Below are positions 34,558 to 43,016 of a stretch of DNA of 64,000 nucleotides, piece by piece; the first letter of the stretch is position 1, and every line of letters begins with the position of its first letter. Origin of the DNA: Maritimibacter sp. (GTDB taxonomy: Bacteria > Pseudomonadota > Alphaproteobacteria > Rhodobacterales > Rhodobacteraceae); assembly GCA_002701395.1 (NCBI GenBank), contig NZVC01000022.1, forward strand, positions 295,575 to 359,574, given 5' to 3'. The position numbers and the translations under genes are program-made. The notes under the pieces are model-generated. The model was not told the origin of the DNA. It saw only the letters and a list, made by a program, of their open reading frames with translations, and searched no databases.

Positions 34558-35463
34558 ATGTCCGTCACGCTCAAGCAAATCCGCGCCTTCCAAGCCGCCG
34601 CCGAAAGCGGAAGCTTCACCACAGCCGCCGAACGGCTGAACCTGACCCAATCCGCCGTCAGCATGTTGATCCGGCAGATGGAGGATGCCCTGGGCCTGCC
34701 GCTGTTCGTGCGCACCGGGCGCGGCGTTGCGCTGACCGAATTCGGGGCCGAGGCGCGGCCCGGCCTGACCCGCGCGATGACCGAACTGGCCGAGGTCGCG
34801 GACGCGGCGCGCGGGCTGAACGACCTGCGGCGCGGCAAGCTGCGCTGTGCCCTGCCCCAGATCCTTGCCGCCGCTTGGCTGCCGAAGGCGCTGCGGCGGT
34901 TTCGCGGCGCGCATCCCGACGTTCGGGTCGAGATCGCGGACACCGTGACCGACCGCGTCGCGCCGTCGGTCGCGCAGAACGACGCCGAGATCGGCATCGG
35001 CCCGGAACGCACCGTCGGCCCCGAGATACAGGCGACCCCGATCTGGCAGGTGCCGATCCACATCGCCCTTCCGGCGGAGTCCGACCTTGCCACCGCAGCG
35101 GACTTTCGGTCGCGCGACGTGGCGCGGATGACGTGGATTCACTATTCGGACGAATTCGGCGGGCTGATGCAGCGGACCATCCTTCAGGCGCCGGACCGCG
35201 ACCACGGGCGCGACATCCGCGTCCGCAGCCTGATCACCGCGCTGTCGATCCTGCGGGACGGCCACTATGCCACCGCCGCCCCGGCCTATGCCGTCGCCTT
35301 TGCGCCGCTGTTCAACGTGGCGTTTCGGGAACTGGCCGATTACCCGGCCCCGCGCCGGTTCCTGCTGTACCAGCGCAAGGACCACGCGCTGTCACCGGCG
35401 GCGCAGGCGTTCCGGGACTTCGCCATCGCCAACCCGCCCGAAGGCGCGCAGACCATCGCGTGA
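34558..35463 (+). CDS. LysR-family transcriptional regulator
   Basis: A 301-residue LTTR (MSVTLKQIRAFQAAAESGSFTTAAERLNLTQSAVSMLIRQMEDALG at the DNA-binding end, effector domain about 90-295). It is divergent from the dehydrogenase-tctCBA operon, which it presumably controls. ATG 34558 gives the normal LTTR N-terminus; the ORF is open back to 34492. Its stop touches the stop of the convergent 35464 gene with no gap. Confidence 0.88.
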   Translation: MSVTLKQIRAFQAAAESGSFTTAAERLNLTQSAVSMLIRQMEDALGLPLFVRTGRGVALTEFGAEARPGLTRAMTELAEVADAARGLNDLRRGKLRCALPQILAAAWLPKALRRFRGAHPDVRVEIADTVTDRVAPSVAQNDAEIGIGPERTVGPEIQATPIWQVPIHIALPAESDLATAADFRSRDVARMTWIHYSDEFGGLMQRTILQAPDRDHGRDIRVRSLITALSILRDGHYATAAPAYAVAFAPLFNVAFRELADYPAPRRFLLYQRKDHALSPAAQAFRDFAIANPPEGAQTIA

Positions 35464-36135
35464 TCACCGGTCTTGCGCGATCCGCTCGGCCAGCGCGGCA
35501 CGGGTCGGGTCCGTCAGGCTGACGGCAAGGACCTCGCGCGCGCCGCCATCGCCGCCGGGCCGGGCGCCGTACAGGCCGGGGCGCGGCAGCACATCCTCGC
35601 GGACAATCGCGTCCTGAGCATCGACACCCCAAAGCCGGGCGTCTGTCTGTGGCAGGTCGCCTTGGCACAGCCGAACGGGACTGTCCGCACCGGCCTTGGC
35701 GATCCGCCCGAAGCCTTCGGTCTCGATGGCTTCATCGTCACCGCGCAGGGGCAACAGCCCGATCCCGCGCACGAACACCGGCTCGGCCAAACGCCACGCC
35801 GGATCGAACGTCTCGTCCGCGCCCTGTCGCGGCCCAAGCCACGACCACCGCGCTGCACCGCGCAGGCGCAGACCCTCATCCGACGCCACCGCGATCAACG
35901 CCATGCTGCGGATCGTACCCGCCGCCTCTGGCCGCAGCCGCAGCGGCACCGGGGCGTCGGCGGCAACGTCGGGCAGATCCATCATCGGGGCGTGCGCAAG
36001 CGAGATCCACGCCGCCGCGAAACCATTGCGCGCCATCATCTGGCGCACGCTTTCACGGAACGGGAAATAGCCGTCCATCGTGTCCTCGAACAGGTCGCCG
36101 GACACCGGAACCGATTTCTGAGCTTTGACTTCCAT
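35464..36135 (-). CDS. Hypothetical protein in the Rieske/glutamine-synthetase-like operon
   Basis: A 223-residue protein I do not recognise. There is no signal peptide, membrane span or metal motif; it is soluble, with two tryptophans in ARWSWLG and many Arg-Leu-Pro-rich strands (VPLRLRPEAAGTIRSMALIAVASDEGLRLRG). It starts 3 bp after the GS-like gene stop, so it is certainly part of that operon (Rieske protein, oxygenase, GS-like ligase, this). Position suggests an accessory or third enzyme acting on the gamma-glutamylated or oxidised product; nothing in sequence proves this. Confidence 0.7.
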   Translation of the reverse strand: MEVKAQKSVPVSGDLFEDTMDGYFPFRESVRQMMARNGFAAAWISLAHAPMMDLPDVAADAPVPLRLRPEAAGTIRSMALIAVASDEGLRLRGAARWSWLGPRQGADETFDPAWRLAEPVFVRGIGLLPLRGDDEAIETEGFGRIAKAGADSPVRLCQGDLPQTDARLWGVDAQDAIVREDVLPRPGLYGARPGGDGGAREVLAVSLTDPTRAALAERIAQDR

Positions 36136-36138
36136 TGC

Positions 36139-37596
36139 TCAGAAAAGATTGAAGTATTCGGCCTGTTCCCACTCGGAAACGGTCATCAGATAGCGGTCCC
36201 ACTCGGCCCGCTTGAGATGGGCCAGATAGCTCACGAACCCGTCCCCAAGCGTCTGCCGGAACAACGTGCTGGTCTCGAAGGTCTCGATCGCGGCGATCAG
36301 GCTGGGCGGCAGCTTGTCGGCGCCTTCATACGGCTTGTCGGTCGCGGGCGGCGCCTTGGCCCCGCGCGTCAGACCGTCAAGGCCCGACAGGATCTGCGCG
36401 GCCAACGCATAGTACGGGTTCGCCGTGGTGTCGGGCGCGCGGTTCTCGATCCGGCTGGCGGGGTCGCCCGCGAACAGCAGCGCACGGATCATCGCGCCCC
36501 GGTTGTCGGTGCCCCATTGGATGCGGTTCGGGGCAAGCTGGAACGGCGCGTACCGCTTGTAGCCGTTCACCGTCGGCGTCGTCATCAGGCAGGCGGCGGC
36601 GGCATTGTCCAGCAGCCCGGCGATCCACGCGCTGGCCTCAACCGTCGGCACGCCATCGGCCTTGGGGACGAAAACGTTCGTGCCATCAAGCGCTTGCAGC
36701 GACTGGTGAATGTGCCAGCCGTTCGCCGAGGCGTTCGGCAGCTTGGGCTTGGCCATGAAGCTGCCGTGCAGCCCGCGCCGCTGGCAAACCTCTTTCACCA
36801 GCGTCCGGAACAGAACCATGCGGTCGGCCTGACCCATCGGGTCCGAGGCGTCGAAGGTGAACTCGTACTGGCTGGGCCCCATCTCGATTTCCATCGAGCG
36901 CGGGGCCAGCCCCATCACCTCGGCGGCGCGGCGCAGCTCGTCCAGCAGGTCCTCTGCCTCGGCATAGCGGGTCTCGGTCAGGTACTGGTAGCCCTGCGAG
37001 GTGTTGCGCGTCGTGACCGGCGCGCCGGGCATGGTGGCCTGCGCATGGTCCAGCCCGTCGTCGACGCGCTGATAGACCTGAAACTCCACCTCGAGCCCCA
37101 TCGTCGCGGCAAAGCCCGCCTCGGCCAGCTTTTCGGTCGCCGTCCGCAACACGGTGCGCGAGGCGAAATGAACCGGCGCGCCGGACCGCTGCACCACGTC
37201 GCACAGCAGGATGGCAGAGTGCGGCGACCAGCTGAGCAGGTGGAACGCGTCCGGGTCCGGCACCAGAAGCACATCGCTGGCGCCCTGAAAGCCCAGCCCG
37301 TCGACCTCTGCCGCGCCCGACCATACGTCGAACACGGTGCGGTGCGAGGTGTCCTTCAGCAGCAGCGTCGACGGCACGCCGATGCCCGACGCGAAGGCCG
37401 AGGCCAGCGTGCGGGCGGCGACCGTCTTGCCGCGCAGGATACCGTGCTGGTCGGGAAACATCAGGCGCACCGTCTCGATGCCCTCGGCCTCGCAACGGGT
37501 GACCAGTTCGGCGGCGCGGGCAACGGCGTCGTCCGACAGCAGCCCCGATGCGGCCAGCTTGCCCCGGCCGATGATGTCTTGCGGTGTGTCGCTCAT
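36139..37596 (-). CDS. Glutamine synthetase-like gamma-glutamyl ligase
   Basis: A 485-residue GS-family enzyme (GlnA/PuuA/GmaS group). ATG 37596 gives an N-terminal beta-grasp domain (RLMFPDQHGILRGKTV) and a C-terminal catalytic domain with GLEVEFQVY, MEIEMGPSQYEFTF, NGWHIHQSL, APNRIQWGTDNRGAMIR and ENRAPDTTANPYYALAA (ATP, glutamate and metal sites). Non-housekeeping GS paralogues couple glutamate to an amine to protect it for oxidation, for example gamma-glutamylputrescine or gamma-glutamylanilide. It lies 7 bp after the oxygenase gene, as in aniline dioxygenase clusters. The amine is unknown. Confidence 0.87.
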   Translation of the reverse strand: MSDTPQDIIGRGKLAASGLLSDDAVARAAELVTRCEAEGIETVRLMFPDQHGILRGKTVAARTLASAFASGIGVPSTLLLKDTSHRTVFDVWSGAAEVDGLGFQGASDVLLVPDPDAFHLLSWSPHSAILLCDVVQRSGAPVHFASRTVLRTATEKLAEAGFAATMGLEVEFQVYQRVDDGLDHAQATMPGAPVTTRNTSQGYQYLTETRYAEAEDLLDELRRAAEVMGLAPRSMEIEMGPSQYEFTFDASDPMGQADRMVLFRTLVKEVCQRRGLHGSFMAKPKLPNASANGWHIHQSLQALDGTNVFVPKADGVPTVEASAWIAGLLDNAAAACLMTTPTVNGYKRYAPFQLAPNRIQWGTDNRGAMIRALLFAGDPASRIENRAPDTTANPYYALAAQILSGLDGLTRGAKAPPATDKPYEGADKLPPSLIAAIETFETSTLFRQTLGDGFVSYLAHLKRAEWDRYLMTVSEWEQAEYFNLF

Positions 37597-37603
37597 CTGC
37601 GGA

Positions 37604-38830
37604 TCAGACCGTCGCGTCCCACGGGCAGGCCGCGCGCCGTTCCATGTCGGCGGCGTGGCTTGCGGTTTCCCATTCGTCGGTGGTCGCGATGGCGTCGTTC
37701 GACAGCGGCCCCTTGATCGTCGCCGCCGCCTCGTCGCGCATCGGAAGCGCGTCGTCGCCGCCGTCTTCGCCAAGCGCCGCGATCATCTTCCGCAGCATCC
37801 GGCGATAGCGGATGATCGCCACATCGCTGCGGCCAAGGTGTTCCTGCGTCCGGTCTTGGATCGCGCCCATGCCCTCGACCGCCCACTGGTCGTGGACGTT
37901 GATGTCCAGCCCCATGCCCGTATAGGTCAGGTTCGCCTGCTCTTCCGGGTTGTAGTGGTAGTCGTTCGACTTGTTCTTCAGCGGCGCGTAGTCCGGCAGA
38001 CGGTGTTCCTTCAGCCGTTGTTCGCGCATCAGGTCCTTGTTCACCGGGTTCTGGAAGCTGGTGAACATCGAGTACCAATAGCAGGTCTCGTCATCGATCG
38101 GGACATGCCACTGGGTGATCGTCATCTCGCGCGACATCGGGATGCAGATCGCTTCGGGGAAGATCTGGTTGGTCACGCGCACATGGGTCAGTTCGTTCTC
38201 CATGTGGCGCAGGGCGATGATCTTCAGGCCGTAATCGGTTTCCTCGACCCGGATCTCGGGGCGCGGGTATTCCCGCAGGACCTGCGTCATCGGCATGTTG
38301 GTCTGCGCCGCGCGGTCGCGGAACTGCTTGCCATAGCTGTCGTCCGGATCTTCGTCCTCAAGGAAGCGGTGCAGGAACGAGGCGTGGGCGGGGTCGATGC
38401 CGATCTCCAGCGCCTGAAGCCAGTTGCATTCCCACAGACCCTTGAAAGCGAAGACGTGGCTGTCGGGCGCGCGGAAGCAGTCGAAGTCCGGGAAGGCCGG
38501 CGCGGCGCCGGGGCCCATGTAGGCGAACACGACGCCATTGCGTTCCACCGCCGGATAGGATGCGCCGCCTTCGGTCAGCACGATGTCGTCGGCGTCGGGG
38601 CTGAAGCTGGGCGCCTCGTCTGCCGAGGCGTCGCGGGTGGCCAGCACCAGCTCGCCGTCGGCCCCCTTCACCAGCGCAAGCCGTTCGCCCAGCAGGTTCA
38701 CCGCCAGCGGCAGGCCGCGCTGCAATTCGTCGGTCAGCGCCGCCGGCTGCCAATACCGCCGCAACACGGCGCCCGCATCGCTGCCCGGGCCTACGCGCGT
38801 GATCTGGTCGTTCAGTTGCTGGCTGATCAT
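37604..38830 (-). CDS. Rieske-type oxygenase catalytic subunit without its own Rieske cluster
   Basis: A 408-residue protein resembling the phthalate-4,5-dioxygenase alpha subunit. N-terminal TRVGPGSDAGAVLRRYWQPAAL is typical of full-length alphas. Where the [2Fe-2S] ligands CxH and CxxH should lie (about residues 60-105) there is only LATRDASADEAPSFSPDADD, with no Cys or His pair, before VFAYMGP. The mononuclear iron site is intact: Asp146, His149 and His154 in GIDPAHASFLHRF. The missing cluster is encoded separately in the gene just upstream (38859-39251). ATG 38830 chosen; the ORF is open to 38893. It should act with that protein and a reductase not present in this window. Confidence 0.85.
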   Translation of the reverse strand: MISQQLNDQITRVGPGSDAGAVLRRYWQPAALTDELQRGLPLAVNLLGERLALVKGADGELVLATRDASADEAPSFSPDADDIVLTEGGASYPAVERNGVVFAYMGPGAAPAFPDFDCFRAPDSHVFAFKGLWECNWLQALEIGIDPAHASFLHRFLEDEDPDDSYGKQFRDRAAQTNMPMTQVLREYPRPEIRVEETDYGLKIIALRHMENELTHVRVTNQIFPEAICIPMSREMTITQWHVPIDDETCYWYSMFTSFQNPVNKDLMREQRLKEHRLPDYAPLKNKSNDYHYNPEEQANLTYTGMGLDINVHDQWAVEGMGAIQDRTQEHLGRSDVAIIRYRRMLRKMIAALGEDGGDDALPMRDEAAATIKGPLSNDAIATTDEWETASHAADMERRAACPWDATV

Positions 38831-38858
38831 GTGACTGGTCCTTTGCTTGGGCGTTGGG

Positions 38859-39251
38859 TCAGGCGGTGCCGATGCGCGCAAGGATGCGGCCATCGGTTTC
38901 GATCACGGGTACCATAGGCACCTTGATCGCCTTGTACATCTGCGAACCTTCCGGTTCGGCCGGTTGCTCCACGCATTGGCCGGTTCGGTCGAAGTGCCAG
39001 CCATGGAACGGGCAGCGCAGCCCGTTGTCTTCTAGTCGCCCGTAACACAGGTCCGCCCCGCGATGCGGGCAGTTGCGGCCGATCAGGCCCAGCTCACCCT
39101 CGTCGTCGCGAAACAGCACCAGCCGCGTGCCGTTGATCGTCACCGGAATGACCGGACGCGGAATGTCGAGATCGGCACTGCTGGCAATCTCGACCCAGGC
39201 CTCCGGGTTGCCGTCATAGTCAGACACAAGGGGCTGTGCGGTCTCGGTCAT
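38859..39251 (-). CDS. Stand-alone Rieske [2Fe-2S] protein (split oxygenase domain)
   Basis: A 130-residue protein carrying a full Rieske motif: Cys61-Pro-His63 in CPHRGADLCYGRLEDNGLRC and Cys80-x-x-His83 in CPFHGWHFDRTGQC, followed by QPAEPEG. This wording is that of the Rieske domain of phthalate-dioxygenase-type alpha subunits rather than of small ferredoxins, so it looks like the detached N-terminal domain of the next gene product. First gene of the operon; promoter region shared divergently with iclR 39337. The two genes are 28 bp apart and in separate frames with their own starts. Confidence 0.87.
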   Translation of the reverse strand: MTETAQPLVSDYDGNPEAWVEIASSADLDIPRPVIPVTINGTRLVLFRDDEGELGLIGRNCPHRGADLCYGRLEDNGLRCPFHGWHFDRTGQCVEQPAEPEGSQMYKAIKVPMVPVIETDGRILARIGTA

Positions 39252-39277
39252 GCGGGTTGATTTCCTGTTGGTCGTGC

Positions 39278-39310
39278 GTTATTCGAACATATTGTCGTTT
39301 AATGAAACAT
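39278..39310. promoter_or_regulatory. Divergent promoter with IclR-like operator half-sites
   Basis: ATTCGAAC (39281-39288) and TCGTTTAATGAAACAT (39295-39310) lie between the Rieske operon and the second iclR gene. The latter agrees with the 28424-28439 site at 11 of 16 positions. A regulator of the IclR class binding here would control both directions. Confidence 0.5.
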
Positions 39311-39336
39311 ACCAACCCAGCTTCGGAGTTGTCAAC

Positions 39337-40107
39337 GTGAGCACCCGTGAAAACGCCTCGACCTTCGCCAAGGGGCTTCGCGTTCTCGAATGCTTCGAGA
39401 GCGGCCAGCGCGGCATGACGATGGCCGACGTCGCGCGGCTGTGCGACTTCGACCGGGCCACCGCGCGTCGGCTGTGCCTGACGCTGATCGACTGCGGGTA
39501 TCTGGTACAGAACGGGCGCGCGCTGGAACTGACGGCGAAGGCGCTGGCGATCGGCGCGGGCTATCTGACCAGCCACGACTATGGCCGCGCGGTGCAGCCG
39601 ATCCTTGACCGCTTCGCCGAGGAACTGGACGGAGAGATCGCGCTGGCGGTGCTGGACGGCCCGCGCGCGTTGTACGTGGCGCGCTCGGCCACCTCTTCGG
39701 CGCGGGTGTCCTTCGGGTTCTCGGCGGGAAGCACCCTGCCCCTTGCGCCCACGGCCATCGGCCGGATGCTGCTGGCTCAACTGGCCCCCGATGCGCTGGA
39801 CGCGCGGCTGGCGGGGATCGACCTGCAACGGTACACCGACCGCACCGAAACCGACCCCACCGAGCTGCGCGCGCGCATCCGCGAGACGGCGGCGAACGGG
39901 CATTGCCACGTCGAGAACGAGTTCGAGATGGGCGCCAGTGCGCTGGCGGTGCCGGTGGGACAGATCGGCGGCGTACCCGCCGCGCTGGGAACCACCGCAT
40001 CGGTCAACGCGATGGACGACCCGGCGACCCGGAACCGGGTGCTGGACATCCTGCGGCGCGCGGCGATGGGGCTTGGGTATCAGCGCGGGATGGGCACCGG
40101 CGCCTGA
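39337..40107 (+). CDS. IclR-family transcriptional regulator
   Basis: A 256-residue regulator starting at GTG 39337 with GGAG 8 bases upstream. The helix-turn-helix is in FAKGLRVLECFESGQRGMTMADVARLCDFDRATARRLCLTLIDCGYLVQ, followed by an IclR effector domain (about 80-245; GSTLPLAPTAIGRMLLAQL). PcaR/PobR-like in its N-terminal wording. It probably controls the divergent Rieske/GS-like operon. In-frame reading to ATG 39250 would overlap the operator and is less likely. Four bp separate its stop from the convergent racemase stop. Confidence 0.88.
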   Translation: MSTRENASTFAKGLRVLECFESGQRGMTMADVARLCDFDRATARRLCLTLIDCGYLVQNGRALELTAKALAIGAGYLTSHDYGRAVQPILDRFAEELDGEIALAVLDGPRALYVARSATSSARVSFGFSAGSTLPLAPTAIGRMLLAQLAPDALDARLAGIDLQRYTDRTETDPTELRARIRETAANGHCHVENEFEMGASALAVPVGQIGGVPAALGTTASVNAMDDPATRNRVLDILRRAAMGLGYQRGMGTGA

Positions 40108-40111
40108 CGGG

Positions 40112-40774
40112 TCAGGAATCGTCGCTGGCCACGGCCCCCAGCGCCATCGCAACGGCGGCCTGCGTCGGGTCGATCACCACGACCCCCAACTCGGCGGCCA
40201 GCGCCTTGCGGTGCCGCGCCATGCCCGCGCAGCCAAGGATCAGCGCCCCGGCGCCTTGCGTTTTCAACGCGGTACCGTGGGTGACCAGCTTGCCGAAGGT
40301 CGCGGGATCTTCCGCGCTTTGCTCGACCGAGATGTTCAGCCCCGCGATCCCGGCACAGCGAGCCGCCACGCCCATGCGCCGGTGATTGGGCCGCTGCCGC
40401 CCGGCGGACCCCTCGGACAGCGCCAGCACGCCGAACATATCGGCGCGCGCCAGCGCGGTCAGGATGCCCGCCTCTTGGATCCCGAACACCGGCGCGGCGG
40501 TCATGGTGCGGCAGACCTCTAGCCCGGGGTCCGAATAGCAGGCGATCACGAAGGCCGAGGCATCCGTGCGGCTTTCGACCAACCGCGCCAGCGGCAGCGT
40601 GACCTGTTCGACATGCAGGCGGTTCTCGATCCCGAAGGGGCCTTCGGCCATCGTCAGGCATTCGACCTTTGGCCCGCCGGGGTGGCGGAACGCGTCCAGT
40701 TCCGCCGAGATCAGGTCCGTCACCCGCGTGTTCGAGTTCGGGTTGACGACGACAACCGGCCCCGCGCCCGTCAC
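40112..40774 (-). CDS. hyuE: Hydantoin racemase (Asp/Glu racemase superfamily)
   Basis: A 220-residue racemase. VVVVNPNSNTRVTDLI at the N-terminus, FVIACYSDPGLE (first catalytic Cys) and ALILGCAGMARHRKAL (second catalytic Cys) are the hallmarks of HyuE, a cofactor-free two-cysteine racemase of 5-substituted hydantoins. It starts on GTG 40774, overlapping the hydantoinase stop (GTGA). It is last in a ten-gene operon and supplies the D-isomer for hydantoinase and D-carbamoylase, giving complete conversion of racemic hydantoins. Confidence 0.87.
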   Translation of the reverse strand: MTGAGPVVVVNPNSNTRVTDLISAELDAFRHPGGPKVECLTMAEGPFGIENRLHVEQVTLPLARLVESRTDASAFVIACYSDPGLEVCRTMTAAPVFGIQEAGILTALARADMFGVLALSEGSAGRQRPNHRRMGVAARCAGIAGLNISVEQSAEDPATFGKLVTHGTALKTQGAGALILGCAGMARHRKALAAELGVVVIDPTQAAVAMALGAVASDDS

Positions 40775-42225
40775 GGCAAAAGCTCGGCGCCGAAGTTGCG
40801 GGCGGGGTCCAGTTCCGGCGCGACGCTGCCGGGATGGCCGGTGAAGTCGGGCTTTTCACGCTTGATGAACTGCCCCCGGCCCGGTTCCGCGATAAGCTTG
40901 CCCTCGTCGATGACCAGATCGCCGCGCGACAGAACGGTGACCGGCCAGCCGGTCAGCTTAGTGCCCTCGAACGGGTTGTAGTCCATCGCGTCGTGCATGT
41001 CCTCGACCCGCACCGCGCGGGTTTCCTTTGGATCCCAGATCGCGATGTCGGCGTCGGCGCCAATCGCGATGGTGCCCTTGCGGCCGGCCATGCCGTACAG
41101 CTTCGCGGCGTTCGCCGCACCAAGCGCCACGAACTGGTTCAGCGTGATGCGGCCCTTGTTCACGCCCTCGGAAAACAGCAGCGGCAGGCGCAGGGCGATG
41201 CCGGGCATCCCGTTGGCGATCTTCTTGAACGGCGCGTCGGGGCCGTTCGCCAGCTTGCCCGTCTCGTCATAGCGATACGGCGCGTGGTCGGACGAGAACA
41301 CGCTGAACGTGCCGGCTTGCAAGTGCCGCCACAGCGCATCCTGCGTGGCCGCGTCGCGCACCGGGGGCGAGCACATAAACTTGGCGCCTTCCATGCCCGG
41401 ACGGTCAAGGTCGTCGCGGGTCAGGAACAGGTATTGCGGGCAGGTCTCGCCGAAGATCTTCGCGCCTTCCAGTCGTGCCTTGGCGACGATCTCGGCGCCC
41501 TCGGGGGTCGAGACGTGCACGATCAGCAACGCCGCGTCGAGGAAGCGCGCCAGGGTGATCGCGCGGTTGATCGCCTCGGCCTCGGCCACCGCCGGGTGGC
41601 TGACCGCGTGATAGCGCGGCTGCGTGTGTCCGCCCGCCATCAGCCGGTCGCTGACCCATTTGATGATGCCAGAGTTCTCTGCGTGCACCATCGTCAGCGC
41701 ACCGTGCTCGCGCGCGACCGACAGGATATCAAGGAACTGCGAGTCGTCGATCTTCATCAGGTCGTAGGTCATGAAGACCTTGAACGAGGTCACGCCGCGC
41801 GCGAAGGCCTGCGGCAGTTCCTCGGTCAGCGCCTTCTCGGTCGGGTCGGCGATGATCAGGTGATAGCCATAGTCGATCACCGACGCGCCCTGCGCGCGGC
41901 TGTCGTACAGATCCAGCGTCTCGGTCACGCCCATGCCGCGATGCTGGGCGGCGAAGGGCACGAAGCTAGAGTTGCCGCCGAACGCCGCCGAGATGGATCC
42001 GGTGCGGTAATCGTCCGCCGTCATGCCCCCGGTCGCGCTTTCCTGCGCGATGTGGCAGTGCGCCTCGATCCCGCCGGGCAGCACCAGCCGCCCCGTGGCG
42101 TCGATGGTGCGGTCCCCGGTCAGGCCCATCCCCAGCGCGGCGATCTTGCCGTCCTTGATGCCCACGTCGGCGCGGAAGGTGTCCGAGGCGGTGGCGACGG
42201 TGCCGCCGGTAATCACAAGATCCAT
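40771..42225 (-). CDS. hyuH: D-hydantoinase/dihydropyrimidinase
   Basis: A 484-residue amidohydrolase opening hydantoin or dihydropyrimidine rings to N-carbamoyl amino acids. Binuclear zinc ligands are visible: GGIEAHCHIAQ (HxH), carbamylated Lys in SFKVFMTYD, MVHAENSG and LIVHVSTPE histidines, and Asp in VFSSDHAPYR. GGAG precedes ATG 42225. It lies between a racemase and an SDR, with a D-carbamoylase further upstream in the operon. Length and motifs equal those of Agrobacterium D-hydantoinase and bacterial Pyd enzymes; substrate preference between them is open. Confidence 0.9.
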   Translation of the reverse strand: MDLVITGGTVATASDTFRADVGIKDGKIAALGMGLTGDRTIDATGRLVLPGGIEAHCHIAQESATGGMTADDYRTGSISAAFGGNSSFVPFAAQHRGMGVTETLDLYDSRAQGASVIDYGYHLIIADPTEKALTEELPQAFARGVTSFKVFMTYDLMKIDDSQFLDILSVAREHGALTMVHAENSGIIKWVSDRLMAGGHTQPRYHAVSHPAVAEAEAINRAITLARFLDAALLIVHVSTPEGAEIVAKARLEGAKIFGETCPQYLFLTRDDLDRPGMEGAKFMCSPPVRDAATQDALWRHLQAGTFSVFSSDHAPYRYDETGKLANGPDAPFKKIANGMPGIALRLPLLFSEGVNKGRITLNQFVALGAANAAKLYGMAGRKGTIAIGADADIAIWDPKETRAVRVEDMHDAMDYNPFEGTKLTGWPVTVLSRGDLVIDEGKLIAEPGRGQFIKREKPDFTGHPGSVAPELDPARNFGAELLP

Positions 42226-42227
42226 GC

Positions 42228-43016
42228 TCAGACTCCTTTCACAAGACCGCCGTCGACCCGGATCATGCCGCCCGTGACATAGCTGGCCGCGTCGCTGGCA
42301 AGGAACGTGGCGACGTTGGCGAATTCCTGCACCGTGCCGTAGCGCCCGGCGGGGATCGTCGCGCGCGAGGCTTCGGCGACTTCCTCGACCGTCTTGCCGG
42401 ATTTCTTCGCGGCGGCGCCGTCCAGTTCGTCGACGCGGGACGTGTGGATGCGGCCCGGAAGGACCATGTTGACGGTGACGCCGTCGGCGGCAAGGTCGTT
42501 CGACATCGACTTGGACCAGCCCACCAGCGCCGAGCGCAGGACGTTCGACAGGCCGATATTCGGGATCGGCTGCACCACGCCCGACGACGCCACGGTGACG
42601 ATCCGGCCCCAGCCGCGTTCACGCATCCCCGGCACTACGCCGGCTGCGATCTGCATGACGCGCAGCACCATCGTGTCGAACTGCGCCGCCATCACCGACA
42701 GGTCGGCATCGGCCATCCGCCCCGGAGGCGGGCCGCCGGTGTTGGCGACAAGGATATCGACGCCGCCCAGCATCTCGGCCGCGGCGGACAGCAGCGCGCT
42801 GGCGCTGTCGGGGTCGGACAGGTCGGCGGCGAAGCTATGCGCCCTGCCCGCCCCGCGCGCGTTGATCGTGTCGACATTGACGGCCAGCGCCTCGGCGCTG
42901 CGCCCGGTCAGCAGGACATCCGCGCCCTCGGCGGCCAGCGCCTCGGCGATGCCAAGGCCCAGCCCCCGCGACGAGGACATCACAAGCGCGCGTTTTCCCT
43001 TCAGGCCAAGATCCAT
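42228..43016 (-). CDS. Short-chain dehydrogenase-like protein with altered catalytic Tyr-Lys
   Basis: A 262-residue SDR-fold protein. The dinucleotide motif is SSSRGLGLG and the active-site serine lies in VASSGVVQP (144/145), but the normal YxxxK thirteen residues on is replaced by SNVLR (Ser157, Arg161). A known subgroup of SDRs shares this LSNxxR pattern; their chemistry is poorly defined. Its start overlaps the last base of the upstream DapA-like stop (TGATG). Probable role: modifies an aldehyde or keto product of the operon, unproven. Confidence 0.8.
   Translation of the reverse strand: MDLGLKGKRALVMSSSRGLGLGIAEALAAEGADVLLTGRSAEALAVNVDTINARGAGRAHSFAADLSDPDSASALLSAAAEMLGGVDILVANTGGPPPGRMADADLSVMAAQFDTMVLRVMQIAAGVVPGMRERGWGRIVTVASSGVVQPIPNIGLSNVLRSALVGWSKSMSNDLAADGVTVNMVLPGRIHTSRVDELDGAAAKKSGKTVEEVAEASRATIPAGRYGTVQEFANVATFLASDAASYVTGGMIRVDGGLVKGV

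Noticed and set aside
38831-38858. Possibility that the split Rieske oxygenase is merely a frameshifted single gene
   Set aside because: The catalytic subunit has its own complete N-terminus (TRVGPGSDAGAVLRRYWQP) and a replaced Rieske region, while the small protein carries a full Rieske domain and its own stop. Joining frames would give two N-terminal regions, not one normal alpha.
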